Source of the DNA: a virus
Direction: 5' to 3' (one strand)
Virus record (IMG/VR): IMGVR_UViG_3300033153_007861
Location: 1-52,753 of that record
Length of the DNA: 52,753 bases
Shown here piece after piece: positions 1 to 8,904 of the stretch (positions within the stretch are counted from its first letter, which is position 1; every line of letters starts with the position of its first letter). The notes below the pieces were generated by a model that worked only from the letters and a program-made list of their open reading frames with translations, was not told where the DNA came from and did not search any database. Both the position numbers and the translations under genes were made by a program.

Positions 1-1076
1 CCGTCAACTTGTAAATCATCATCAAAAGTCTTTTTCCCATAGAACTTCTGTATTCCATCGTCTACATGTCCCCACTCAACTCCAGCTCCTGCTTTTTGCA
101 AATCACTCAAATTATTATGAATTGAAATTGGAGAAGTAGTAAATGTCTCCTTAAACACACTTTGTATATTACCCTCATTAGCTAATTCACTTTTCTTAAC
201 AATAATTCTACCTACTAATATACAATGGCTCGTTATTAGTATTGGCAAATTAGATGGTTCGGAACTATCTCTTGCAGCGTCTTCATCCGAATACTCCTCA
301 CCAAGTACTGAATAAATATGTGCATCTTCCTCCACACCTCTATACATCCAATTAACAGTCCATTTCTGATTGCCTAGTGTTGTCAATCCTGTAGCATCTT
401 GGTATTGAGTGTTATTGTATGTAGTTCCAAGTATTTGACTCCACACACTGCCATTGTAAGACATTTGATAGAAATCATCAGTAGCAGTATTTACTGCATC
501 AAGAGTAAGTGGCTCTACGTATGCTTTATATACAATACCTGTCGTTAGTAAAACATTCCTACTAGCATTACCAGATATTACAAGACCTGTGTATCGTGTA
601 AATCTATTTAGCCTACTTAGAGTTTCCAATACTTTATTCATAGCACCAGACCCCATATTGCCAAAATCAATAGGATGTATTGTAGCACCTTCTAAGTAGA
701 TAGAAAATATAGGAATCTTATTAGAACTATTTAAATTATCCTTATTAGTGGTTGTAGCATATATAGGTGTTCCAGAATTATAATCGATGTGAACATAATT
801 AAGGTCTCCATCTACCAATGCTAAGTTATTTATGATAGCTATTGTGTAATTAACAGGAACTCCTGTATAGTTAGCATTATCATACAATGAAGCATTACAG
901 GTTGCTATATTAATTGTACCATCACCATTATTAGTAAGAGCCGGTAAAGTTGACCCAGTTATACCTGCCGTAATGAACTCCGTAGAACCTTGACTGTATG
1001 TATCATCAAAGTTTGAATTTATTTTTGCTCTTATAGCACCCATTGTTTCTAAATTATTTAATACTTGCTTTGCCAT
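1..1076 (-). CDS. Tail fibre protein, N-terminal part (runs off the window)
   Basis: The ATG at 1076 (MAKQVLNNLETMGAIRAKIN) opens a frame that stays open for 358 codons to the window edge. The start resembles phage fibre or baseplate-adaptor proteins that begin with a short helix followed by an 'AKINSNFDD' stretch. The visible C-terminal end (FYGKKTFDDDLQVDG) resembles the repetitive 'KTFxxDLxVDG' shaft of tail fibres. It follows the small 40-residue gene on the same strand. The function (host recognition at the tail tip) is inferred from position and low-complexity beta-rich composition; the receptor-binding end is not visible. Confidence 0.7.
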   Translation of the reverse strand, partial: MAKQVLNNLETMGAIRAKINSNFDDTYSQGSTEFITAGITGSTLPALTNNGDGTINIATCNASLYDNANYTGVPVNYTIAIINNLALVDGDLNYVHIDYNSGTPIYATTTNKDNLNSSNKIPIFSIYLEGATIHPIDFGNMGSGAMNKVLETLSRLNRFTRYTGLVISGNASRNVLLTTGIVYKAYVEPLTLDAVNTATDDFYQMSYNGSVWSQILGTTYNNTQYQDATGLTTLGNQKWTVNWMYRGVEEDAHIYSVLGEEYSDEDAARDSSEPSNLPILITSHCILVGRIIVKKSELANEGNIQSVFKETFTTSPISIHNNLSDLQKAGAGVEWGHVDDGIQKFYGKKTFDDDLQVD

Positions 1077-1199
1077 TTAATCCTCCCAAATTTCAGTATC
1101 GTTCCAAGTTTCAGTATCTATCCAATAATTAATGGTGTCTATAATCTTTTGATTTAACATAATTAAACTCCTAAGTGATAAATCTAATGAAAAATACAT
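1077..1199 (-). CDS. Small hypothetical tail-region protein (40 aa)
   Basis: A short frame between the 91-residue tail gene and the fibre gene. The ATG at 1199 follows a GGGGG site; a second in-frame ATG at 1160 follows AGGAG and would give 27 residues. The stop abuts the fibre start, and the last codons carry the fibre gene's GGAGG site, which suggests translational coupling. The C-terminal half is acidic and Trp/Thr-rich (WIDTETWNDTEIWED). Function unknown. Confidence 0.5.
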   Translation of the reverse strand: MYFSLDLSLRSLIMLNQKIIDTINYWIDTETWNDTEIWED

Positions 1200-1208
1200 A
1201 TTACCCCC

Positions 1209-1481
1209 TTAATGTTTATCATAATGAGCATATATAGTGCCACTAGCGAGTTGTATTTGTGAAGCAGGGAATATTATCACCTGTCCAGTTGCAAAGCTGT
1301 CAGAGGTTAATCCCATAACATTACCGTCAATATCTAAACAACCTGCACCCAACACACAGTCTGATATTACCGTAAAAGCTTGTATATTTCCTTCAAATGC
1401 TGTAGTATTACTAATCTTCTCAATATAGTCTGCATTTGATTGATTAAATTTGTCTCTTTTATTTCTACCTTCATTACTCAT
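1209..1481 (-). CDS. Hypothetical tail protein (90 aa)
   Basis: Small protein in the distal-tail gene cluster with a GGGGGTT site upstream of GTGATG; the ATG at 1481 has the better spacing. The sequence has a charged N-terminus and a beta-rich, glycine-containing second half. Position between the 153-residue tail protein and the fibre suggests a tail-tip or fibre-attachment part. No family recognised. Confidence 0.6.
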   Translation of the reverse strand: MSNEGRNKRDKFNQSNADYIEKISNTTAFEGNIQAFTVISDCVLGAGCLDIDGNVMGLTSDSFATGQVIIFPASQIQLASGTIYAHYDKH

Positions 1482-1491
1482 CACAACCCCC

Positions 1492-1953
1492 TTAATCTTC
1501 TATTCTAAATGTAATTAACTTCTTTTCAGTTGCTGTAAACTTTATTTTCATATAACTATAATCCCTATTCAAAGGCTTGTATTCAACCACCTCTGCGATC
1601 CCTTCTATATATACGTATTTGTCAGGATTAGGTGATATAAAGCAACGTGTACTTAATAATACTTGATCTATAACTACCGCTATATCTTCATTGACAGCAT
1701 TGAGTTCGATCTCAAAATTCCAAAACACACCGTCTTCTTCTTTTGCAGTAGAGCCATCTAGTAATGTGTCATTACTGTAAAGATATTTAACTTTCCTGTC
1801 TATCTTTAAATCAATAGCTATTTCGCCTTCTATTTCAAGTTCGGATACTCCACCATAAATAATCTTATCTTGCTGTATCCTAACAAGATAATATCCATAA
1901 TCTATATCCTGCATATCTTCGCCAAAACTTATTCCAGCTGTATAATCAAACAT
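1492..1953 (-). CDS. Hypothetical distal tail protein (153 aa)
   Basis: Beta-rich protein directly after the large 836-residue tail protein in the same operon (gap 16 bp, AGGAGG site). No transmembrane segment or enzyme motif is visible. In siphophage gene order, proteins of this size after the tape measure and the distal tail protein are often baseplate or tip components. That is an inference from position only. Confidence 0.65.
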   Translation of the reverse strand: MFDYTAGISFGEDMQDIDYGYYLVRIQQDKIIYGGVSELEIEGEIAIDLKIDRKVKYLYSNDTLLDGSTAKEEDGVFWNFEIELNAVNEDIAVVIDQVLLSTRCFISPNPDKYVYIEGIAEVVEYKPLNRDYSYMKIKFTATEKKLITFRIED

Positions 1954-1969
1954 CTAACCTCCTTTTTTC

Positions 1970-4480
1970 CTATAATAAAGTTCCAATTCCATTATTATAA
2001 ACATTACTTCTCTCATTTGAATCTAAATTATAATTAAAAACTCTAAAGTCTTCCAGATATAATCCTGTAGTTCCATCGGAATATATATTAAAAAACTGAC
2101 TTGTATTATCACCTTTAATGTTAAGTCGCCCTATTTGTGAATCAACAACAGTATTGTCCACATATAGCCTTATAAATTCCTGTGTACTATCTATTGATAA
2201 GATTATATGTTTCCATGACCCCATAGGTGTAGCATGTATTACATTTGTAGTTGTATTACTATTAGAAATCTCACAATTCAATTCATTGCCTTTAAACTGT
2301 ATTGCCATATAGTCTAGTGAACTTGTTTTAAATAAAATGTTAATTTTAGTAGTACTAAGTGCAGAATAATAGTTCATCCAAAAAGCAACAGTAATATTGT
2401 TAGAATTTATACTAAATTGTTCAGAAGCTATTAATGACGATGAACTTCCGTATGGCAGATAATAACTATTTCTTATCTTACCAGTTTGATTAATAGTAGT
2501 GCCTGTGTTTGTTAAGTTTTGCTTCTCTGTGCCAAAATTATTAACAACTACTCCTGTCTCCTCTTGTAATTTGTAGTGTAAAATAGGTATGTTTTGAGTT
2601 ATATACTCTTGATATGATTCAAGCTCAATAACTTCTTTGTGTTTAGTCATTTTAGTGATTATACCATAACTAACACCATCTTTAATTAAATTATTGCCTA
2701 TTCTAATATCTTGATTCTTATTCTTGATTTTAACTTTGTAATATATCACATTATTAAATTTATCGTAATACCGTTGCAAAACATAATCGTTTAATAAAAA
2801 ATAATTATCAGGACTTAATAAATTCAACTTGTAATCCTTATTATCAAGCTCCCTTAGATTTAAAGTTATATCCGAAACATCCACATTGCCCAATCCTGCA
2901 TTAGTGATAATATTAATATCTGAATTGAAGAAATTAGATTTTAAACCACTTTGCTTCAGTATATCTGATAAGTAATTGAATATGTTGTAATTCTCCTCAG
3001 TATTATATAATAGATTATCAGAATATGACGAAGACTCCCACCTAGAAGTATATAAATCAGCAGGAACAAGCCCTATAACATCCACGATTATTATTCCTGT
3101 ATAATCAAATATTGTACCATTGCTAATATTTAACCTACCACCACTGTAATTTCTAGTACTAAGAAAGTAATTAGTATTAATATAATCAAATGAATATAAT
3201 CCAAGAGTTATCGTGTCTCCATAATCAGATTTTTGATAACTAGATGTAAAATCTAAAATATTCCACTTATAACCTAATGCTCCATGAATACCGCTTCTTT
3301 GTAATTCAAGCATTATTGTTTCAGTATTGGCACCTAAAAATGTACCAACTGGAATACAACAACCAATAAATTTGTTTCCACCCGAGCTAACTACTGAAAA
3401 ATGCGGGAATATGAATATTTGTTTAGGACTACCTATGACATCATGTATATCAACAGTTCCTACCATATCGTAAGCTCCAAATCCGTTAATTTGTATTAAA
3501 TGAACGAATCTATAGCGTTCTGATGGAGTTTCAGGATCAGTATAATCTCTCTCTGCAACAACTGCTATAGCACCTATATGCCTTTCATCTAAACTAGCTT
3601 GATTTAACGCATTACTAACTTGTGTCGATGTTGGAGAAACTGGCAATTCATCATAGGTATAAACCGTGTCAGCAATTTCATTATACAGGAAATTACTACT
3701 AATCACATCACAAACAACAAACCTATCATCCAATTGACCACTAAGGTTGTTCATGTTTAACCTACTTTGCAAGTCTATCTCTTGCCATTTACTATAACCT
3801 ATAGCTATATCTTTGTTTTGGATAGTAATATTATGCGGAAATCCTTTTGCTTCCAATAACTCATTAGCCCTATGTTCAATAAATGAAAGTACACTACGGC
3901 TATTTGCAGTAGATTGATTTTCCCTAGCTACCTCATTAACATACATACCATTATCACGCAACTTTATTTGACCATAATAAGTAAAATCCATGTTTTCATA
4001 ATCTACTGCGGTATTGAAGTATGTTTTTGCTTTATCTTTTTCAGGTTGTGACAAATTATCATATACATTGTCGGTCACATATTGATACTGATCATTACCT
4101 ACATCTTTAAACTTATAACCCATATTTAAATTTTTAGCAAAATAAAATATACTAACAAATGTTATTGTCATTGTTTTTGTTTTGTAATCGTATGATACTA
4201 AGTTGGAATTTTGCTCAACTGGTATATACATAGAAAAACTACTACTACTAATGAAATCTAAGTTAAGATCACACTGTATAAGCGTCTTGCGATTAACTAT
4301 AGCTGTTTTAATGTAATCCAATTCATCAGTATTAATCATAAAATTTAATGTTAAGTTATCTATTGTTCCGATAAACTTCACGGTATCATTACCAGTAGTG
4401 AATGATATATTATTATCCTTAACTTTATCAGTCAAATCATATTCTACACCATCTATATTTATTTTAATATAATTAGACAT
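1970..4480 (-). CDS. Large distal tail / tip protein with C-terminal LamG-like domain (836 aa)
   Basis: Follows the tape measure gene with an 8-bp overlap, the usual place for the tail tip or hub protein. The first ~620 residues are beta-rich with no clear motif. The last ~190 form a LamG / concanavalin-like jelly roll: 'LHYKLQEETG' opening, 'NITVAFWMNYYSA' core strand, 'WKHIILSIDSTQEFIRLYVDN' and a closing 'EDFRVFNYNLDSNE' strand. Such domains usually bind carbohydrate. The ATG at 4480 is preferred over the GTG just before it. Role in surface adhesion is inferred. Confidence 0.75.
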   Translation of the reverse strand: MSNYIKINIDGVEYDLTDKVKDNNISFTTGNDTVKFIGTIDNLTLNFMINTDELDYIKTAIVNRKTLIQCDLNLDFISSSSFSMYIPVEQNSNLVSYDYKTKTMTITFVSIFYFAKNLNMGYKFKDVGNDQYQYVTDNVYDNLSQPEKDKAKTYFNTAVDYENMDFTYYGQIKLRDNGMYVNEVARENQSTANSRSVLSFIEHRANELLEAKGFPHNITIQNKDIAIGYSKWQEIDLQSRLNMNNLSGQLDDRFVVCDVISSNFLYNEIADTVYTYDELPVSPTSTQVSNALNQASLDERHIGAIAVVAERDYTDPETPSERYRFVHLIQINGFGAYDMVGTVDIHDVIGSPKQIFIFPHFSVVSSGGNKFIGCCIPVGTFLGANTETIMLELQRSGIHGALGYKWNILDFTSSYQKSDYGDTITLGLYSFDYINTNYFLSTRNYSGGRLNISNGTIFDYTGIIIVDVIGLVPADLYTSRWESSSYSDNLLYNTEENYNIFNYLSDILKQSGLKSNFFNSDINIITNAGLGNVDVSDITLNLRELDNKDYKLNLLSPDNYFLLNDYVLQRYYDKFNNVIYYKVKIKNKNQDIRIGNNLIKDGVSYGIITKMTKHKEVIELESYQEYITQNIPILHYKLQEETGVVVNNFGTEKQNLTNTGTTINQTGKIRNSYYLPYGSSSSLIASEQFSINSNNITVAFWMNYYSALSTTKINILFKTSSLDYMAIQFKGNELNCEISNSNTTTNVIHATPMGSWKHIILSIDSTQEFIRLYVDNTVVDSQIGRLNIKGDNTSQFFNIYSDGTTGLYLEDFRVFNYNLDSNERSNVYNNGIGTLL

Positions 4481-7400
4481 CACTAAACTCCAATGTACTT
4501 AATTGTTGATTATATTTACTAGTAGATGGCTCTAAATTAATTGCCATTACATCAGTATTCATAGTCATTGTTCCGCCTATAACCACTGGTGATTTCTCTT
4601 TATTTACCGCAATCAATACTTTATTCATGACATTCACTAACTCGCCTGTTTGGAAAATATTAGGTTGAACATATCCACCATTAGCATAACTTGTTGTGTT
4701 TAAGTTTTTCGGGATTGTTATTGAACCTATTGATCCTGCTTGCATTAGATCTTTAAGTTTAGCACCTTTTTTTGTTAATTCAAGAAGCTTTAACCAATCT
4801 CCAACTTGCCCCTTAACACTTTCTTGGGGAGCTACTATTTCACCACTATGAACAATACCTGCTGGTTGATACTTGCCTCCATCACCAGTATATCCACCTA
4901 CTGCAAAACTTGGTTTAGTCGCCTGTATTTGAGCAACATTAGCCATTCCCTTAGCAACAACACTGGCCATTAATACATAATTTAAAGGTGGTACTGTAGA
5001 AGCAAGAGCTTTGTTTGCCGCTGAAAATGTACTTATAATAGCTTCGGCAGTAGAAAGAGCCTTCCAAATTCCAAATTGTTTTTTACCCATAGATTTAGCT
5101 ACATCTGCAAAATTACCTAATGCTGTGATAGAGGCATTAATAGCTTGATCTTCTAACTTTATAATAGCTATTCTATCATTAGCAGCTTTCTCTTTAATCG
5201 CCGTTAATGCAGATTCGTATTGTTCGCCTAGTAATAGTTTTTGCTCATTAGCTAACTCTATAGCATCTATCTCTCTTTGATCAATTTCCATCGTGGCTTC
5301 TATTCCAGCTAGTGTAGCAGGTACTCTCTCATCCACACCACCAATGCCAACTCTTTTTAGCAATATGTCTTTAGTTCTCAACTCTCGTATTTTAATATTT
5401 TCAATTTCTTCATCAGTATGCTTTTTTAACAAATTTAACTTAGCTTGATAATATTGCTGGTCATTGGCTAATTTTCTCTTATTTGCCTCAACCTCAGTAA
5501 TTTCCTCTCTGTCTGCAGCTTGACTAATAACTACTTGTGCATCAGCCTGATATTTTTTAAGCAAATTAAGATCATCTACATAACCTTTAGTTTTCTCTAT
5601 ATATTGCTTGACAATTAACTCTTTTGTTTTACCAAGTATTTCACCGATCAATAAAGCATTTGAATTTTTCTGTATCTTCATTTCTTCCTGAAGAGTTACT
5701 CTTCTTAATTGTGCTAATCTCGTTAAATTCTCTTGCTCTTTCTTTCGTGCATCTCTTAAATACTTATTACGAATACTACTTTTGAGTTGATTAGTTTTCG
5801 CTAATATCATTACATCAGTTTTACTATTATGTTTTAAATCTTCTTTCCAACTTGCTATAAACTTTTCAGCTTCCTTGAGTTCATTTTGCATTGCATTAGT
5901 ATCTAAAAACACGGACAATCTTTCTAATTCAGAAACCTTACCTGATGCTTGCGACAACTCCTTATTAAACTCTTTTGTGAATTCTAACATAGATCTAAAA
6001 CTATCACTTGATCGCTTAGAAACCAGTCCAAGCTCGTCCATTTGTGCATTAATAGATTTTTGTGCATTAACACCAGATCTTAATGATAAATTTATTTCAT
6101 CTTGTATTATTTTTTGTTGCTCAAGGTTTTTTTTATGATTAGTAAGTGCATATTGTATATTACCATGCTGCCGCATACTCATTTCTCCAGCAAGAAACAA
6201 TTCCTTCATTTGATTTCTCAAAGCATCTACATTTTCTATGTTTGTCAATTTAGACACATCTATGTCTGGAGTTTCGCCCTTAAAAATGTCAAATCTTCCT
6301 GTATCAAATGCTTTTTTTACATCAACAACTAATTTGCTAAAGGATTTTTCGTCTAACAATTTTAACTCAAACTCTTTACCTAATACAATTAATTCTTTAA
6401 GTTTTTGAACCTTCATGTCCAAACCAACCTGCTCGACCTTGTTAAGTTTTTCAGTATCAGTTATTAGTTCGTCAAGATTCATCATTCCAAATGCTTCAGG
6501 AGACAATTTTTTTAGTTTTTCAAATATATCCGTTATACCTTCTGTTTTAACTCCGCCACTTTGCTGTATGAGTTTTTTGAGAACAGAAGTATATATCTTA
6601 ATAGACTCAATATTCTTATCTATATCTTTAATTTCCAAATTTACTACTTTTTCTCGAACAACACTTCTCATTCTGTCAAGTATCTTGTTTAGAAGCTCAC
6701 TCTTTTCAATAACTTTACCTATTCCAGCAAACCAATCACTAGTGAAATTAACTATTTGTTTCATCTTACCTAATGTAGTTTCAAGTTCCGTAGCTGCTAA
6801 ATCACCTACTTGTCCTTCTACAATATCAAGAATCATCTCTTGAGCTTTCAATAATTCATTCATCTCTGCATATTGTTTAATCTGTTTAGTTTGCTCTTTC
6901 GTGAATGATACACCAGCTCTATTCATTGCACCTAGGTTTCGTACTGGATCCTGCAATACTTTCCCAAGTTGTTTAGATGAGTTTTGTAAGCCACCAAATA
7001 CTGCGTCTAAATCTAATGCTAGCTGATTAGCCCTAACAAATACCGTATCTAATCCTTTTTCTCTTGCAGATTCAGACATTTCATGCTTAAGTTCCATAAA
7101 GGTTAATAATATGTTTGTTGACTGCTTAAGTATCTCTTCATCAGCCATAATTGTATTATCTTGAAGTTTCTTTACCAATACAGCTATATCAGAGGCGTTT
7201 ATATTAGCATACCTACCTGTAGCCTTAATTAACTCTTGGGACTTCCTGAGTGCCACATTTTGTTCATTATATATACTTAATAATTTATATGCACCTGCTA
7301 TCATTGGCAAAAAAACAAATACCATTTCCATCAATGCCCTACGAACCATTCTTATGGCTTTAATTGCACCTTGTGTTGCATTTTGTACTTTTTTCCAAGC

Positions 7401-7619
7401 TGGAACTTGTTTGTTTATAGTATTAATCATATTATTTATTTCTTGTTCTATTTTTTTTGCATTAGCTACAGCTTTTTGAGCTGCCTCATTGCTTATTATA
7501 TCAGCCCTAGCAGTTTTCTCAATCTTCTTATTTAATTTATCTATCTTTTGAGTTAGTTTTTCTAATTTGTCTATTGCTTTTTTAGCGCTAATATCAACAC
7601 CAATTTTAATATCTGCCAT
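4473..7619 (-). CDS. Tape measure protein (1048 aa)
   Basis: The longest gene in the window; it sits right after the frameshifted tail chaperone and before the tip genes, the hallmark place of the tape measure. The N-terminus is lysine-rich coiled coil (repeated KxxxKLxxKIxKL). A hydrophobic segment follows near residues 95-115 (ALMEMVFVFLPMIAGAYKLL), then long helical heptads. The C-terminal part has Gly/Ala-rich hydrophobic stretches and a 'FAVGGYTGDGGKYQPAGIVHSGEIVAP' region seen in many tape measures. It sets tail length and is ejected at infection. Its length fits a tail of roughly 150 nm by the usual ratio, an estimate only. Confidence 0.92.
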   Translation of the reverse strand: MADIKIGVDISAKKAIDKLEKLTQKIDKLNKKIEKTARADIISNEAAQKAVANAKKIEQEINNMINTINKQVPAWKKVQNATQGAIKAIRMVRRALMEMVFVFLPMIAGAYKLLSIYNEQNVALRKSQELIKATGRYANINASDIAVLVKKLQDNTIMADEEILKQSTNILLTFMELKHEMSESAREKGLDTVFVRANQLALDLDAVFGGLQNSSKQLGKVLQDPVRNLGAMNRAGVSFTKEQTKQIKQYAEMNELLKAQEMILDIVEGQVGDLAATELETTLGKMKQIVNFTSDWFAGIGKVIEKSELLNKILDRMRSVVREKVVNLEIKDIDKNIESIKIYTSVLKKLIQQSGGVKTEGITDIFEKLKKLSPEAFGMMNLDELITDTEKLNKVEQVGLDMKVQKLKELIVLGKEFELKLLDEKSFSKLVVDVKKAFDTGRFDIFKGETPDIDVSKLTNIENVDALRNQMKELFLAGEMSMRQHGNIQYALTNHKKNLEQQKIIQDEINLSLRSGVNAQKSINAQMDELGLVSKRSSDSFRSMLEFTKEFNKELSQASGKVSELERLSVFLDTNAMQNELKEAEKFIASWKEDLKHNSKTDVMILAKTNQLKSSIRNKYLRDARKKEQENLTRLAQLRRVTLQEEMKIQKNSNALLIGEILGKTKELIVKQYIEKTKGYVDDLNLLKKYQADAQVVISQAADREEITEVEANKRKLANDQQYYQAKLNLLKKHTDEEIENIKIRELRTKDILLKRVGIGGVDERVPATLAGIEATMEIDQREIDAIELANEQKLLLGEQYESALTAIKEKAANDRIAIIKLEDQAINASITALGNFADVAKSMGKKQFGIWKALSTAEAIISTFSAANKALASTVPPLNYVLMASVVAKGMANVAQIQATKPSFAVGGYTGDGGKYQPAGIVHSGEIVAPQESVKGQVGDWLKLLELTKKGAKLKDLMQAGSIGSITIPKNLNTTSYANGGYVQPNIFQTGELVNVMNKVLIAVNKEKSPVVIGGTMTMNTDVMAINLEPSTSKYNQQLSTLEFSDV

Positions 7620-7633
7620 ACAACCCCCTTTTG

Positions 7634-7966
7634 TTAATTATTTAACACATTATTACAATCTCTATATATAGATAATCTAAAAGCCTCCATAAAATCCATT
7701 TCAAGCAAAGCATTATAGTGTAAAGGGTTGCCATTACTCCACATAATTAAACTATTATCAATAAAACTTTTTAAATTATCAATATTGAACTTTAATTCCG
7801 TACCAAGAAGACTACTGATACTATCCCTTGCATCACTCTTGATACGGTTTATTTTTTGTGTCAACTTATCATTAGATCCTAATTGTTTGTACTGCCGTCC
7901 AATCCGCTCAGTAATTCCGTTAAGACTGTTCCGTATTTTGGATATTTCGATAATGTCTTCTTGTAT
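7634..7966 (-). CDS. Tail assembly chaperone, C-terminal extension made by -1 frameshift
   Basis: This frame is open from the A10 run at 7966-7975 to its stop at 7634 (110 codons) and lies in the -1 frame of the upstream gene. It has no well-placed start of its own: the only early candidate is a TTG at 7864 without a ribosome site. Read after a -1 slip it continues the upstream protein (83 residues + 110 = 193) with a helical, charged sequence. This is the G/GT arrangement known from lambda and most siphophages, where the longer form helps load the tape measure. Confidence 0.8.
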   Translation of the reverse strand: MQEDIIEISKIRNSLNGITERIGRQYKQLGSNDKLTQKINRIKSDARDSISSLLGTELKFNIDNLKSFIDNSLIMWSNGNPLHYNALLEMDFMEAFRLSIYRDCNNVLNN

Positions 7967-8214
7967 TTTTTTTTTAATTCCTCTATCAATTCCAAGATCT
8001 TACCAAAATCACCATCAGAACCTTCTTTATTATCAATGTCACTTGCCGTCACAGCATTTTTATTTCTATCAGTTAATATTAACGCAAGTAATTCACTCTC
8101 ATTCTTACAAACCCCATTATCGTCCCATAAACCAGCAAGTATTCTAAGCTCTTTGAATTTCAAGGATGATTTTACTAAAAAAGGTTCTCCGAATAATGTA
8201 ATATCATTTTTCAT
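7879..8214 (-). CDS. Tail assembly chaperone, short form (111 aa)
   Basis: Lies between the tail-tube genes and the tape measure, the fixed place of the short tail chaperone. The N-terminus is beta-like ('ITLFGEPFLVKSSLKFKELRILAG'), followed by acidic helices. Codons 80-83 (Leu-Lys-Lys-Lys) are read from TTA AAA AAA AAA, a run of ten A that forms the slip site. Translation in frame 0 goes on for 28 more residues to a TAG at 7879. The short product is expected to be made in excess over the frameshifted product. Confidence 0.8.
   Translation of the reverse strand: MKNDITLFGEPFLVKSSLKFKELRILAGLWDDNGVCKNESELLALILTDRNKNAVTASDIDNKEGSDGDFGKILELIEELKKKYKKTLSKYPKYGTVLTELLSGLDGSTNN
7966..7975 (-). promoter_or_regulatory. 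Programmed -1 frameshift slip site (A10)
   Basis: Ten consecutive A on the coding strand inside TTA AAA AAA AAA TAC. A -1 slip changes the reading to ATA CAA GAA and joins the short chaperone to the 110-codon downstream frame. No strong downstream pseudoknot was seen by eye. An A-run this long also risks slippage during transcription. Confidence 0.75.
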
Positions 8215-8226
8215 AATTATATTCCT

Positions 8227-8904
8227 TTATCTATTATTTATAATACCGCCGTTTGTTTGTATTAAAGCTATATCAGATTCTGATAACATTCTATTTTTAT
8301 AATATCCAAATTCCTGTACTTTCATATTATAAGCACCAAGCAATTCGTACCCACCTAACGAAATATGACCATCAAACGAACTTAAATCTGTACCACCAAC
8401 ATCAGTAGTTTGTTTCACGCCATCTATCCAAACTTCCAATATCGATGAATCCCAACGACATATAACTATATACCACTCCCCAACATTCATAGGATTTGTG
8501 TAAGTATATTCTCGTTGAGGATATACAGAACTACGAAAAATAACCGCTGCATTAGAAATGCCAATCAAGCTACTTGGTACTTCGGCTTCTAACCTAGATA
8601 TAAAAAGTTGTGCATCTACATCATCCCTTTTTACAACTAAAACAAATGATCCCTCATTTATTGTTTCTGTAACAACATCTGCTAATATTGTATTATTACC
8701 ACTAGACAATTGATAAGCTCTATTATTATTGCCTTTATTATCAGGAATTAACACAGGATTTGTTCCTGCATCCCCAAAACTACCATCATTACCGTTCCCA
8801 CTTTCATCATAAACGACCGTATCGCTTGTTTCAGTGAATGCAAACAGTTGATACAGTCCATCTTGAAGTTGTGTTGGAATAGGGTCAATTGTCCCCGCAG
8901 TAAC
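8227..8904 (-). CDS. LamG-like domain joined to the tail-tube protein through an in-frame UGA (readthrough extension)
   Basis: From the codon after the TGA at 8905-8907 the same frame stays open for 225 codons. It starts with a short linker, then a LamG-type opening ('YDESGNGNDGSFG') and continues as a jelly-roll domain (WYIVICRWDSSILEVWIDG, FGYYKNRMLSESD). It has no ribosome site; the first usable start is a GTG at 8754 that would cut off the first strand of the domain. So it is best read as a C-terminal extension of the upstream tail-tube protein (417 residues in all) made by UGA readthrough. A sequencing error or a recent nonsense mutation are the alternatives. Confidence 0.7.
   Translation of the reverse strand, partial: VTAGTIDPIPTQLQDGLYQLFAFTETSDTVVYDESGNGNDGSFGDAGTNPVLIPDNKGNNNRAYQLSSGNNTILADVVTETINEGSFVLVVKRDDVDAQLFISRLEAEVPSSLIGISNAAVIFRSSVYPQREYTYTNPMNVGEWYIVICRWDSSILEVWIDGVKQTTDVGGTDLSSFDGHISLGGYELLGAYNMKVQEFGYYKNRMLSESDIALIQTNGGIINNR

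Noticed and set aside
5875-6843. Plus-strand frames inside the tape measure gene
   Set aside because: Antisense shadows of a long AT-rich gene; no ribosome sites.
7634-7864. Separate 76-residue gene before the tape measure
   Set aside because: Better explained as the -1 frameshift part of the tail chaperone.
8227-8754. Independent LamG gene from the GTG at 8754
   Set aside because: No ribosome site, and this start would remove the first strand of the domain that is coded just upstream in the same frame.
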